A DNA stretch of 64,000 nucleotides from Curtobacterium flaccumfaciens (GTDB lineage: Bacteria > Actinomycetota > Actinomycetes > Actinomycetales > Microbacteriaceae): the NCBI RefSeq assembly GCF_004361695.1, contig NZ_SNVW01000001.1:124001-188000 (forward strand). The letters run 5' to 3'. Shown piece after piece: positions 1 through 8,748 of this stretch (position 1 is its first letter; each line of letters begins with the position of its first letter). A program made the position numbers and the translations under genes. Under the pieces are notes generated by a model. It was not told the DNA's origin, ran no database searches, and worked only from the letters and a program-made list of their open reading frames with translations.

Positions 1-593
1 TTGTCCGGGTCGGCGTAGCCGCGGACCGGGTCCTTGAGGACGGCGCCGTCCTCCCACGATCCCTCCCAGAGCTTCGCGCAGACCTCCAGGTACTCCTCGG
101 CCCAGACGTACCGCTCGTCGTGCTCCTCGAGCCGGTCCTGTCCGAAGTTCCGGGCGGCGCTGTCGAGCGCGCTCGTGACGACGTTCCAACCGATCCGGCC
201 CCGGGTGATGTGGTCGAGGGTGGAGACCTTGCGGGCGAAGTCGAACGGGTGCGACTGGATGACGCTCGACGTGAAGGCGAGCCCGAGGTTCTCCGTCGAC
301 ACGGCGAGCGCGGAGAGCAGCACCGACGGGTCGTTCGAGGGGATCTGCAGCCCCTCGCGGAGGTTCGTCGAGTAGTCGCCGCGCGCCGGGCCGTAGGTGC
401 CGACGACGTCGGCGAAGAACACCGCGTCGAACTTGCCGCGCTCGAGCGTCTTCGCCAGGTCGGTCCAGAGCGTCACGTCGTCGAAGTCGGACTGCCGGGC
501 GTCGGGGTGCCGCCAGAGGCCGTGCTGGATGTGCGACGTCGTGTTCATGACGAAGGCCGCGAAGCGCAGCGGACGGTTCGGTCGATCGCTCAT
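1..593 (-). CDS. NtaA/SnaA/DszA-type FMN-dependent monooxygenase, C-terminus outside window
   Basis: N-terminal 197 residues of a luciferase-like flavin monooxygenase; the gene runs off the left edge. Visible motifs are typical of the nitrilotriacetate/sulfur-compound monooxygenase group: FAAFVMNTTSHIQHGLWRHP near the N-terminus, FFADVVGTYG, then the IGWNVVTS and AARNFG stretches that line the FMN/substrate pocket. Such enzymes take reduced FMN from a partner reductase and oxidise small organic sulfur or nitrogen compounds. The substrate cannot be told. Start chosen at the ATG ending at 593; an in-frame ATG at 602 is also possible. Divergent from the transporter at 696, which may move its substrate (inference). 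Confidence 0.85.
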   Translation of the reverse strand, partial: MSDRPNRPLRFAAFVMNTTSHIQHGLWRHPDARQSDFDDVTLWTDLAKTLERGKFDAVFFADVVGTYGPARGDYSTNLREGLQIPSNDPSVLLSALAVSTENLGLAFTSSVIQSHPFDFARKVSTLDHITRGRIGWNVVTSALDSAARNFGQDRLEEHDERYVWAEEYLEVCAKLWEGSWEDGAVLKDPVRGYADPD

Positions 594-639
594 GCACTCC
601 ATGTTCCCCGTCGGGCCGTCGGCAGGGGCTGCGACGTGA

Positions 640-656
640 CCCCGCGTTACGCGGGG
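640..656. promoter_or_regulatory. Inverted repeat in divergent promoter region
   Basis: CCCCGCG-TTA-CGCGGGG is a perfect 7-bp inverted repeat with a 3-bp centre, midway between the divergent monooxygenase and transporter starts. It has the shape of a dimeric-repressor operator. No regulator gene sits next to it, so this is only a candidate. Confidence 0.35.
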
Positions 657-695
657 TGTTCCCCGGGGCGCCGGACCCGGCCATGCTCCTGAGGC

Positions 696-2105
696 ATGCC
701 GACCCCGAAGACCGCAGCCGCGCCTCCAGGCCGTCCCGTCGCACCGTCCACCACCGCGACCCGTCGTCGTGTCGCCCTGGCGTCCTTCGTCGGGACGACC
801 GTCGAGTACTACGACTTCTACCTGTACGCGACCGCGTCGGCGCTCGTGTTCGCGCCCACCTTCTTCCCGTCCGTGACGCCCGCGGTCGGCGTCATCGCGT
901 CGTTCGCGACCTACGGCGTCGGCTTCGTGGCCCGGCCGCTCGGCGGGGTCATCGCCGGCCACCTGGGTGACCGGATCGGGCGGAAGAAGCTGCTCGTGGC
1001 GTCGCTCGTGCTGATGGGGATCGCGTCGACGCTCATCGGGGTGATCCCGTCCGCCTCGACGATCGGCGTCGGCGCCGTGGTCGCGCTCGTGTTCCTGCGG
1101 TTGCTGCAGGGCGTCGCGGCCGGCGCGGAGTGGGGCGGGTCGGCGCTGCTGTCGGTCGAGCACGCTCCTGCGCGGCACCGGGGCCTCTTCGGGGCGTTCA
1201 CGCAGATGGGGTCGGCGGGCGGGATGCTGCTCGCGACCGGGGTGTTCACGCTCGTGCGGGCGCTGCTCGGCAACGAGGCGTTCCTGGCGTGGGGCTGGCG
1301 GCTGCCGTTCCTGTTCTCGGCCGTGATCGTGGCGGTCGGGCTCGTGATCCGGCTCGGCGTGCAGGACGCACCGGTGTTCCAGGAGCTCCGGGCGTCCGGC
1401 GGGGTCGAGCGGTTCCCGGTGTGGCAGGCGATCCGGCAGCACCCTCGGTCGATCCTCGTCACCGCGGGGCTGCGGCTCGTGCAGCCGGCGCTGTACTCGA
1501 TCCTGACGACGTACTCGCTGACCTACCTCGGCACCGTGCGAGGTCCCGCGGGTTCCTCCGCCGGGCTGCAGGCCGTGCTCGTGATCTCGGCGGTGTCGCT
1601 CGTGTCGACGCCGTTCTGGGGCTGGCTGTCCGACCGGGTCGGGCGACGGGTGCTCACCATCTGGTCGGCGGTCGGGATCGCCGTGCTCATCTGGCCGTTC
1701 TTCGCGTTCCTCGACGCCGGGCCGCTCGTGCTGCTGCCGCTCGTGGCGCTCATCGGGATGTGCGTGTTCCACGACAGCATCTACGGGCCGCAGGCGGCGT
1801 GGTTCGCGGAGCAGTTCCCGACCGGTCGGCGCTACTCGGGGATGTCGCTCGGGTACCAGATCGGGTCGATCTTCTCCGTCGGGCTCACCCCGCTGCTGGC
1901 GGCCGTGTTCGTGGAGCTGGGCGGGGGCTCGCCGTGGATCCTGTGCGCGTACCTCGGGGTGTACGCGGTGCTGAGCATCGTGGCGGCGGTGTTCGCGGTG
2001 GACCCGGTGGCCGCGGCGCGGCGGGCGGGGGCGGGCGGTGGCGGCGCGGGCGCGGCGGCGGCGGCGGACGCAGCGGACGCGGCGGCAGGCCGAGTTTCGG
2101 CCTGA
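696..2105 (+). CDS. MHS-family (metabolite:H+ symporter) MFS transporter
   Basis: 469-residue polytopic membrane protein. The N-terminal VGTTVEYYDFYLYATASAL and the loop GHLGDRIGRKK are hallmarks of the metabolite:H+ symporter branch of the major facilitator superfamily (ProP, ShiA, KgtP relatives). About 12 membrane segments are expected, and the length fits. Substrate unknown; family members carry organic acids or compatible solutes. Divergent from the flavin monooxygenase, so a shared substrate is possible. The C-terminal tail is Ala/Gly low-complexity, and its last residues (GRVSA) and stop codon lie inside a palindromic repeat (2091-2158). Start: ATG at 696, with GAGG just upstream. Confidence 0.88.
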   Translation: MPTPKTAAAPPGRPVAPSTTATRRRVALASFVGTTVEYYDFYLYATASALVFAPTFFPSVTPAVGVIASFATYGVGFVARPLGGVIAGHLGDRIGRKKLLVASLVLMGIASTLIGVIPSASTIGVGAVVALVFLRLLQGVAAGAEWGGSALLSVEHAPARHRGLFGAFTQMGSAGGMLLATGVFTLVRALLGNEAFLAWGWRLPFLFSAVIVAVGLVIRLGVQDAPVFQELRASGGVERFPVWQAIRQHPRSILVTAGLRLVQPALYSILTTYSLTYLGTVRGPAGSSAGLQAVLVISAVSLVSTPFWGWLSDRVGRRVLTIWSAVGIAVLIWPFFAFLDAGPLVLLPLVALIGMCVFHDSIYGPQAAWFAEQFPTGRRYSGMSLGYQIGSIFSVGLTPLLAAVFVELGGGSPWILCAYLGVYAVLSIVAAVFAVDPVAAARRAGAGGGGAGAAAAADAADAAAGRVSA

Positions 2106-2158
2106 GCGACAGTTCACGCGCGCCGGAGCCCGAGAAGTGTCGCTGGGCGCGAAACTCG
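2091..2158. repeat. Palindromic repeat, family C (copy 1), overlapping the MFS stop codon
   Basis: Imperfect inverted repeat. The left arm starts CGAGTTTCGGCCTGAGCGAC; the right arm ends GTCGCTGGGCGCGAAACTCG. The stop codon of the transporter (2103-2105) lies in the left arm. A second copy is at 62091-62156. It sits between convergent genes, so a bidirectional terminator role is plausible, though there is no T-tract. Confidence 0.7.
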
Positions 2159-2238
2159 GGCGCGACCGCTTGCCGCCCGCGCCCGCCCGGCGCCGCCCGC
2201 GCCCGCTGCGCGCCGCGCGCTCCCGCCGCGCTCTGCCC

Positions 2239-2805
2239 CTACGTCCGCAGCACCACGTCGGCCAGGGCCGCGGGCCCCTCGGCAGCGATGAACGCCGACT
2301 CCTGCGCGGCCCACCGCTCCCACTCGCGCGCGAACACCTCGCCGTCCCGACCGATCGCCCGCTGCCACCGCGTGTCGTCGTCGGCCTCGAGCCACACTCG
2401 CAAGGACGCGAACGGCGCCGATGCCCGCGACAGCGCACCGCACCCCTCGACGACGATCGGGGCGTCGGGGTCGAGCGGGACCCAGTCGGTCGGAGCACCG
2501 GCAACCCAGTCCCAGCGCCGGTAGCCGCTCGGCTCCCCGAGGACGTCGGTCACCACGGCCTCGGCGGCGGCGCGGAGGCCGTCCCAGCCGGGGTAGACGT
2601 CGTCGAGGTGCACGATCTGCGCTCCGAGATGCGCGGCGACGGCGTTCCCGAGGGTGGTCTTGCCCGTGCCGGAACGCCCGTCGACGAGCACGACGAGGCG
2701 CTGGTTCCCGCGCGCAGCGGCAGCGCCGGCAGCAGCGGCGGCGAGGGACTCCGCAGCGGCGGTCCCGGTGGCACCAGCCCCGACGCCCGCCTCCCGCTCA
2801 GCCAC
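2239..2805 (-). CDS. Uridine-kinase-like P-loop NTPase
   Basis: 188 residues. The Walker A motif GRSGTGKTT is followed by VHLDDVYPGW and later DDTRWQRAIGRDG, the pattern of uridine/pantothenate-type small-molecule kinases. The first ~35 residues are an Ala/Gly-rich extension. It starts with GTG at 2805, overlapping the end of the EcfT gene by 8 bp, so it is translationally coupled to the HMP transporter operon. That context suggests a substrate linked to the imported pyrimidine, but a general nucleoside kinase-like role is equally possible. Not a ThiD-type (ribokinase-fold) HMP kinase. Confidence 0.7.
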   Translation of the reverse strand: MAEREAGVGAGATGTAAAESLAAAAAGAAAARGNQRLVVLVDGRSGTGKTTLGNAVAAHLGAQIVHLDDVYPGWDGLRAAAEAVVTDVLGEPSGYRRWDWVAGAPTDWVPLDPDAPIVVEGCGALSRASAPFASLRVWLEADDDTRWQRAIGRDGEVFAREWERWAAQESAFIAAEGPAALADVVLRT

Positions 2806-3613
2806 GCCACGTCCCCGCGACCACCGCGACCGCGATCGACACCAGCCCGACGCCGACGAGCACCCCGACCATCGCCCACTCTGGCCCCGCGAACCGCGCG
2901 GTCCGCGCCCACGTGCGCCTGCCGGGAGCCCCGAACCCCCGCGACTCCATCGCCACCGCGAGGGTCGTCGCCCGCCGCAGCGCCAGCACGAGCAGCGCGA
3001 ACGCCATCGAGGCCCCCCGCCGCAGCCGTCCGGTGTCGGCCACCCCTCGCGCCCGTCGTGCCATGCCGAGCTGCCGCCAGTCGTCGCCCAGGAGCGTCAC
3101 CATCCGGAGCGCGGCGAGCGCCCCGAGCACGAACCGCGCCGGCAGCCGCAGCAGTTGCGCGAGACCGTCGGCGAGGTCGGTGGGGTCCACCCGGACGAAC
3201 AGGGCGACGGCGGGGATCCCCACCGCGAGCACGCGCAGCGCCGTGGCGAGCGCGAGCGTCAGCGACCCGTCGGTGACGTGCGCGAAGCCGAAGTCGAACC
3301 ACTCCCGCCCGGAGGGTCGCCCGTACAACGCGATGCTCACCGCCGTCAGCGGCACCGCCACGAGCACGGGCGACGTCCGCAGCAGCAGGGTGCGCGGCGG
3401 GATCCGCAGGAGCGGCAGGAGCAGGACTTCCAGGGCGAGCGCGACGGCTGCGGACACCACGTCGAGACTCAGGACGAGGCACACCCCGAGCGCCATCACC
3501 CCGAGGAGCGACGCAACCGGCTGCACACCACGCGTCGTCGGGACGGTCGCGCCGGTACGGCCTGGAGGCGCGGATCGCCCGGGCAGGTCGGCCGACGTCC
3601 CGGGGGCGGTCAC
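2798..3613 (-). CDS. ykoC: ECF transporter T component (YkoC-like)
   Basis: 271-residue membrane protein (GTG start at 3613) of the CbiQ/EcfT family. Several hydrophobic segments lie in residues ~35-140, then the coupling region ALRMVTLLGDDWRQLGMARR, where the MARRARG signature contacts the ATPases. It couples ATP hydrolysis to the substrate-binding YkoE subunit. Its start overlaps the ATPase stop by 4 bp (GTGA). Residues ~13-20 (GRSAPPGRTG) are encoded by half of a family A palindromic repeat. A GTG further down (codon before QPVASLL) could be an alternative start that would exclude it. Confidence 0.85.
   Translation of the reverse strand: MTAPGTSADLPGRSAPPGRTGATVPTTRGVQPVASLLGVMALGVCLVLSLDVVSAAVALALEVLLLPLLRIPPRTLLLRTSPVLVAVPLTAVSIALYGRPSGREWFDFGFAHVTDGSLTLALATALRVLAVGIPAVALFVRVDPTDLADGLAQLLRLPARFVLGALAALRMVTLLGDDWRQLGMARRARGVADTGRLRRGASMAFALLVLALRRATTLAVAMESRGFGAPGRRTWARTARFAGPEWAMVGVLVGVGLVSIAVAVVAGTWRG
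3557..3576. repeat. Half copy of family A repeat inside ykoC coding sequence
   Basis: ACGGCCTGGAGGCGCGGATC matches the left arm of the family A palindrome. Read on the minus strand, it supplies part of the disordered N-terminus of the EcfT protein. Confidence 0.6.
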
Positions 3614-5232
3614 CGTTCCACCCCCGGCTCGGCCGGCGTGCGGAGCGCGGGCTCTGCACCCGTGCCGCTGAGGACGACCTCGTCGGCGTCGAGCGCCCGC
3701 ACGAGGTCCTGGTCGTGTGTGATCGCCACGATCGCGGTCCCGGCGTCGGCGAGTGCTCCGAGCCGGTCGACCACGGCTTGCCAGGTCGCTCGGTCCTGCC
3801 CGGAGGTCGGTTCGTCGAGCACGACGACGGGCGGCCGTGCGGCGACCACGGTCCCGATCGCGAGTCGACGTTGCTCGCCGCCGGACAGGGTGAAGGGGTT
3901 CGCGTCCGCGAGGTGCGCGAGACCGAACGCCCGGAGCAGTTCCTCGACGCGCTCGGCGACGACGTCGGGTCCGTGGCCGAGGGCCGTCGGGCCGACGGCG
4001 AGCTCCTCGCGGACGGTGCGGGCGACGAACTGGTGCTCGGGGTCCTGGAAGACGGTGCCGATGCGGGCGGCCAGCTGGCGGCTCGTCCACGCGACGGGGG
4101 CGTCCCCGATGCCGTCGGCGAGGGCCGGAGTGGCGCGCAGTGTCCCGTCGACGGGGCGGAGGAGCCCGGCCAGCGTGAGGCCGAGCGTCGACTTGCCGAC
4201 GCCGTTCGGCCCCGTCACGGCGAGCACTCGGCCGGCCCGGACCTCGAGGTCGATCCCGCTCCCCACGCGCTGCCGCTTCCCCCGTGCCGTTCCGAGCCCG
4301 CGCGCCGAGAGCAGCACCTCCCCGCCGCCCGCCCAGCCGCCCGCCCCGCCGAGCGGGCGAAGTCCCTCGGTGGCCCCGGCGGCCGACCCCGGCATTTCGC
4401 CCGTTCGTCCGGGCGGGCGCTGCCCCCGGGCCGAACCCCGCGCCGGCTCCGACCCCGGCACCCACACGCCGGCGGCCGTCAGCGCTGCACCGTGCGAGGA
4501 GAGCACCTCCGCGGGCGGACCGTCGGCGACGACTCCCCCGGCGGGCTCGAGCAGCACGAGCCGGTCGACGAGGTCGAGCCACGTCCCGATCCGGTGCTCC
4601 ACGACGAGCAGGGTGGCCCCGGTCTCGTCGAGCAGTGCCCGGACGGCGTCGTGCACCTGCGACACCCCCGACGGGTCGAGGTTGGCGCACGGTTCGTCCA
4701 GCACGAGCGCCCCGGGTCGCATCGCCAGCACGCCGGCGAGTGCCAGCCGCTGCCGCTGCCCGCCGGACAGCATCGTGGTGGACCGGTCGAGCGCCAGGTC
4801 GAGCCCGACGACGTCGAGCGCCGACCGCACCCGCTCCCAGATCTCGACGGGTGGGACGCCGGTGTTCTCGCACCCGAACGCGACGTCGTCCCCGACGCGC
4901 GACATCACGGTGTGGGCCTCGGGGTCCTGCATGACGAGGCCGACGCGCCCGCGGACCGCGCGGGGGTCGGCGCCGTCGACCAGGACCGAGCCCTGCACCG
5001 ACGCGGCGGTGTCGTCGGTGTCGTCCGGTTCGTCGGGCAGCACGGCGGCGACGGCACGGAGGAGCGTGGACTTGCCCGCTCCCGAGGGTCCGACGATCGC
5101 GACGCGTTCCCCCGGCTCGACGGTCAGGTCGACCCCGCGGACCGCCCACGCGTCACGTCCGGCGTACCGCCAGCCCCAGTCGCGGAAGACGATGCGCGCC
5201 GGCCCAGCAGCGGCACCGGACACCGTGGTCAC
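3610..5232 (-). CDS. ykoD: ECF transporter fused tandem ATPase (YkoD-like)
   Basis: 540 residues with two complete ABC ATPase domains in one chain, as in YkoD of HMP/thiamine transporters. Domain 1: Walker A GPSGAGKST at 48-56, signature LSGGQ at 155-159, Walker B LVLDEP. Domain 2: Walker A GPNGVGKST at 341-349, signature LSGGE near 435, Walker B VVLDEP. The Gly/Pro/Arg-rich linker (about 262-305) is encoded by a family D repeat, absent from what an ABC linker needs. GTG start at 5232 overlaps the ykoE stop by 4 bp; the stop overlaps ykoC by 4 bp. Confidence 0.92.
   Translation of the reverse strand: MTTVSGAAAGPARIVFRDWGWRYAGRDAWAVRGVDLTVEPGERVAIVGPSGAGKSTLLRAVAAVLPDEPDDTDDTAASVQGSVLVDGADPRAVRGRVGLVMQDPEAHTVMSRVGDDVAFGCENTGVPPVEIWERVRSALDVVGLDLALDRSTTMLSGGQRQRLALAGVLAMRPGALVLDEPCANLDPSGVSQVHDAVRALLDETGATLLVVEHRIGTWLDLVDRLVLLEPAGGVVADGPPAEVLSSHGAALTAAGVWVPGSEPARGSARGQRPPGRTGEMPGSAAGATEGLRPLGGAGGWAGGGEVLLSARGLGTARGKRQRVGSGIDLEVRAGRVLAVTGPNGVGKSTLGLTLAGLLRPVDGTLRATPALADGIGDAPVAWTSRQLAARIGTVFQDPEHQFVARTVREELAVGPTALGHGPDVVAERVEELLRAFGLAHLADANPFTLSGGEQRRLAIGTVVAARPPVVVLDEPTSGQDRATWQAVVDRLGALADAGTAIVAITHDQDLVRALDADEVVLSGTGAEPALRTPAEPGVER
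4350..4407. repeat. Family D repeat pair inside the ATPase linker
   Basis: CGAGCGGGCGAA (4350-4361) and TTCGCCCGTTCG (4396-4407) form an inverted pair with the same core seen in intergenic clusters at 22519-22707 and 24580-24891. Here it is read in frame (minus strand) as part of the interdomain linker, including PPGRTGEMPGS. Confidence 0.65.
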
Positions 5233-5870
5233 GCGACGGCGCGGGTCCCGCGCCTGGTGTGTTCACGGCCGGCGGCGAACGACGACAGCACGCCGGTCGC
5301 GGCGAGCGCCCGGACGAGGAGCCACGAGCCGACCCCGGCGATGACCGCACCGCCGACGACGCCGGACACGATGTACGCGGCCTTGAAGCCCGCGCTGTAC
5401 CCGGGGTACCAGAGCACGGTGTCGTTGAGGCCCATCGCGAGTCCGGCTGCAGCCCCGGCGAGGACGATGACGGGCAGGCGGTACACGCGGTACAGGAACA
5501 GCGCGAGGACGAGCTCCGCACCGAGGCCCTGGACGAGTCCGGCCTCGAGCGTGAGCCAACCCCACTGGGTGCCGAGCAGCGCTTCGACGGAGGCGGCGAC
5601 CATCTCGGCGTAGAGCGCCGCGCCGGGCTTCCGGACGATGATCGCGACGACGGGTCCGGCGATCAGCCAGACCCCGCCGAAGAACGCCTGCGTGCCGGGG
5701 AGCACGAGCGTCATCACGGCGCTGAGCGGCTCGTAGCCGAACTCCCACACCCTGAAGACGACGCCGATGGCGACCGCGAGGACGCTGGCGACGACGATGT
5801 CGACGACCCGCCAGCGGAGTGATCGCGTGACATGGGTGGACGGTACTGCTGGTGACGTGCGTACGGACAT
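5229..5870 (-). CDS. ykoE: ECF transporter S component (YkoE), HMP/thiamine-type
   Basis: 213-residue membrane protein matching the YkoE family of substrate-binding subunits. Conserved-looking runs are VFRVWEFGYEPLSAV, GVWLIAGPV and GTQWGWLTLEAGLVQGLGAE, in about six hydrophobic segments. YkoE with fused ATPase YkoD and YkoC imports the thiamine pyrimidine precursor HMP (or thiamine). The TPP riboswitch just upstream supports this directly. ATG at 5870 is preceded by GGAGGA at 5881-5886 (spacing 10), which overlaps the 3' edge of the aptamer. Confidence 0.93.
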   Translation of the reverse strand: MSVRTSPAVPSTHVTRSLRWRVVDIVVASVLAVAIGVVFRVWEFGYEPLSAVMTLVLPGTQAFFGGVWLIAGPVVAIIVRKPGAALYAEMVAASVEALLGTQWGWLTLEAGLVQGLGAELVLALFLYRVYRLPVIVLAGAAAGLAMGLNDTVLWYPGYSAGFKAAYIVSGVVGGAVIAGVGSWLLVRALAATGVLSSFAAGREHTRRGTRAVA

Positions 5871-5879
5871 GGTTCTGGA

Positions 5880-5972
5880 CTCCTCCCTGCGCCGGCATGA
5901 TCCGGATCAGGTTCGACGGTCGGAGCGCCACTCGCTCCCTCTCAGCCCGGCGGTCCCGGACTCCCGTGTGTG
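5880..5972 (-). promoter_or_regulatory. TPP riboswitch (THI element)
   Basis: The minus strand carries both conserved TPP aptamer blocks: CTGAGAGGG (pyrimidine-binding arm, 5945-5937) and ACCTGATCCGGATCATGCC followed by GGCGCAGGGA (pyrophosphate arm, 5912-5884). The ykoE Shine-Dalgarno (GGAGGA, 5886-5881) overlaps the closing strand of the aptamer, so TPP binding probably blocks ribosome access. No separate terminator hairpin with a T-run is seen. Confidence 0.95.
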
Positions 5973-5979
5973 TCCCGTC

Positions 5980-6008
5980 AGTGTAGACGCGGACGCGACC
6001 GCGTGACG
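5980..6008 (-). promoter_or_regulatory. Candidate promoter of the ykoEDC operon
   Basis: TACACT on the minus strand (5985-5980) is a good -10 hexamer. It would place the transcript start near 5973, exactly at the 5' edge of the riboswitch. The -35 region (about 6003-6008) is weak and touches the neighbouring palindrome. Confidence 0.5.
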
Positions 6009-6053
6009 GCCTGGAGGCGCGGTGCCAGCTGGCACCGCGCCTCCAGGCCGTCA
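6004..6053. repeat. Family A repeat: perfect 50-bp palindrome
   Basis: Two 23-bp arms that are exact reverse complements (inner part GGCCTGGAGGCGCGGTGCC) surround a self-complementary AGCT centre, so all 50 bp are palindromic. It starts 5 bp past the stop codon of the GerW-like gene, as a terminator would, but lacks a T-tract. Confidence 0.9.
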
Positions 6054-6058
6054 GTGGG

Positions 6059-6382
6059 TCACTTCTTGAGGACGCGGACCAGCTTGCGCAGGACGGTGCC
6101 GGTCACCCAGATGACCGGGATGCTCACGGCCATCAGGGAGATGAGGTTCGGCTCGAACTCGAGGTCCTTGCCGGGGCGACGAACGTACGCGCCGACGGGG
6201 ATCGATGCCCCGCCGCCACCGCCGCCACCGTTGTCGTCGCCGTCCCCGCCACCGCCGAAGCCGAACCAGGCGATGGACACCGGGATGAGGGTCTGGTCGC
6301 CGACCTCGACCGGGTCCCCGTAGTTGGTGGACACGCCGACGGGGCGCACCTTGTCTGCGATCTGCGTCACGATGTTGGCCAT
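6059..6382 (-). CDS. GerW/YtfJ-family protein
   Basis: 107 residues from ATG at 6382. It matches the small actinobacterial GerW (Spore_YtfJ) family: TQIADKVRPVGVSTNYGDPV, then TLIPVSIAWFGFGGGG and a Gly-rich loop, then PVGAYVRRPG and a hydrophobic C-terminal segment (ISLMAVSIPVIWVTGTVL). Bacillus relatives act in spore germination, but actinobacterial homologues occur in non-sporulating species and have no known role. The frame stays open upstream to 6496, but the family begins near MANIVTQIADKV. Confidence 0.75.
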   Translation of the reverse strand: MANIVTQIADKVRPVGVSTNYGDPVEVGDQTLIPVSIAWFGFGGGGDGDDNGGGGGGGASIPVGAYVRRPGKDLEFEPNLISLMAVSIPVIWVTGTVLRKLVRVLKK

Positions 6383-6510
6383 GCGCGCGAGGCTACTCGC
6401 CGGTTCCTCCACAGGCTGCGACGCGCTGGAACCGTCCACGGCTGGGGCTTGTCTGCGGACGCGGACGGCCCTCGCCGATATGTTGGCGCCACCCACAACT
6501 GGAGGATCGT

Positions 6511-8744
<2,234 letters not shown>

Positions 8745-8748
<4 letters not shown>

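Noticed and set aside
2654..5344. Very long open frames opposite the ECF genes
   Set aside because: High-G+C shadow frames: Arg/Pro/Ser-rich translations with no family motifs, antisense to well-supported genes.
6383..6496. N-terminal extension of the GerW-like protein
   Set aside because: The family begins near the ATG at 6382; the extension is Arg/Ala-rich, lacks conservation features and runs into the glgX promoter region.
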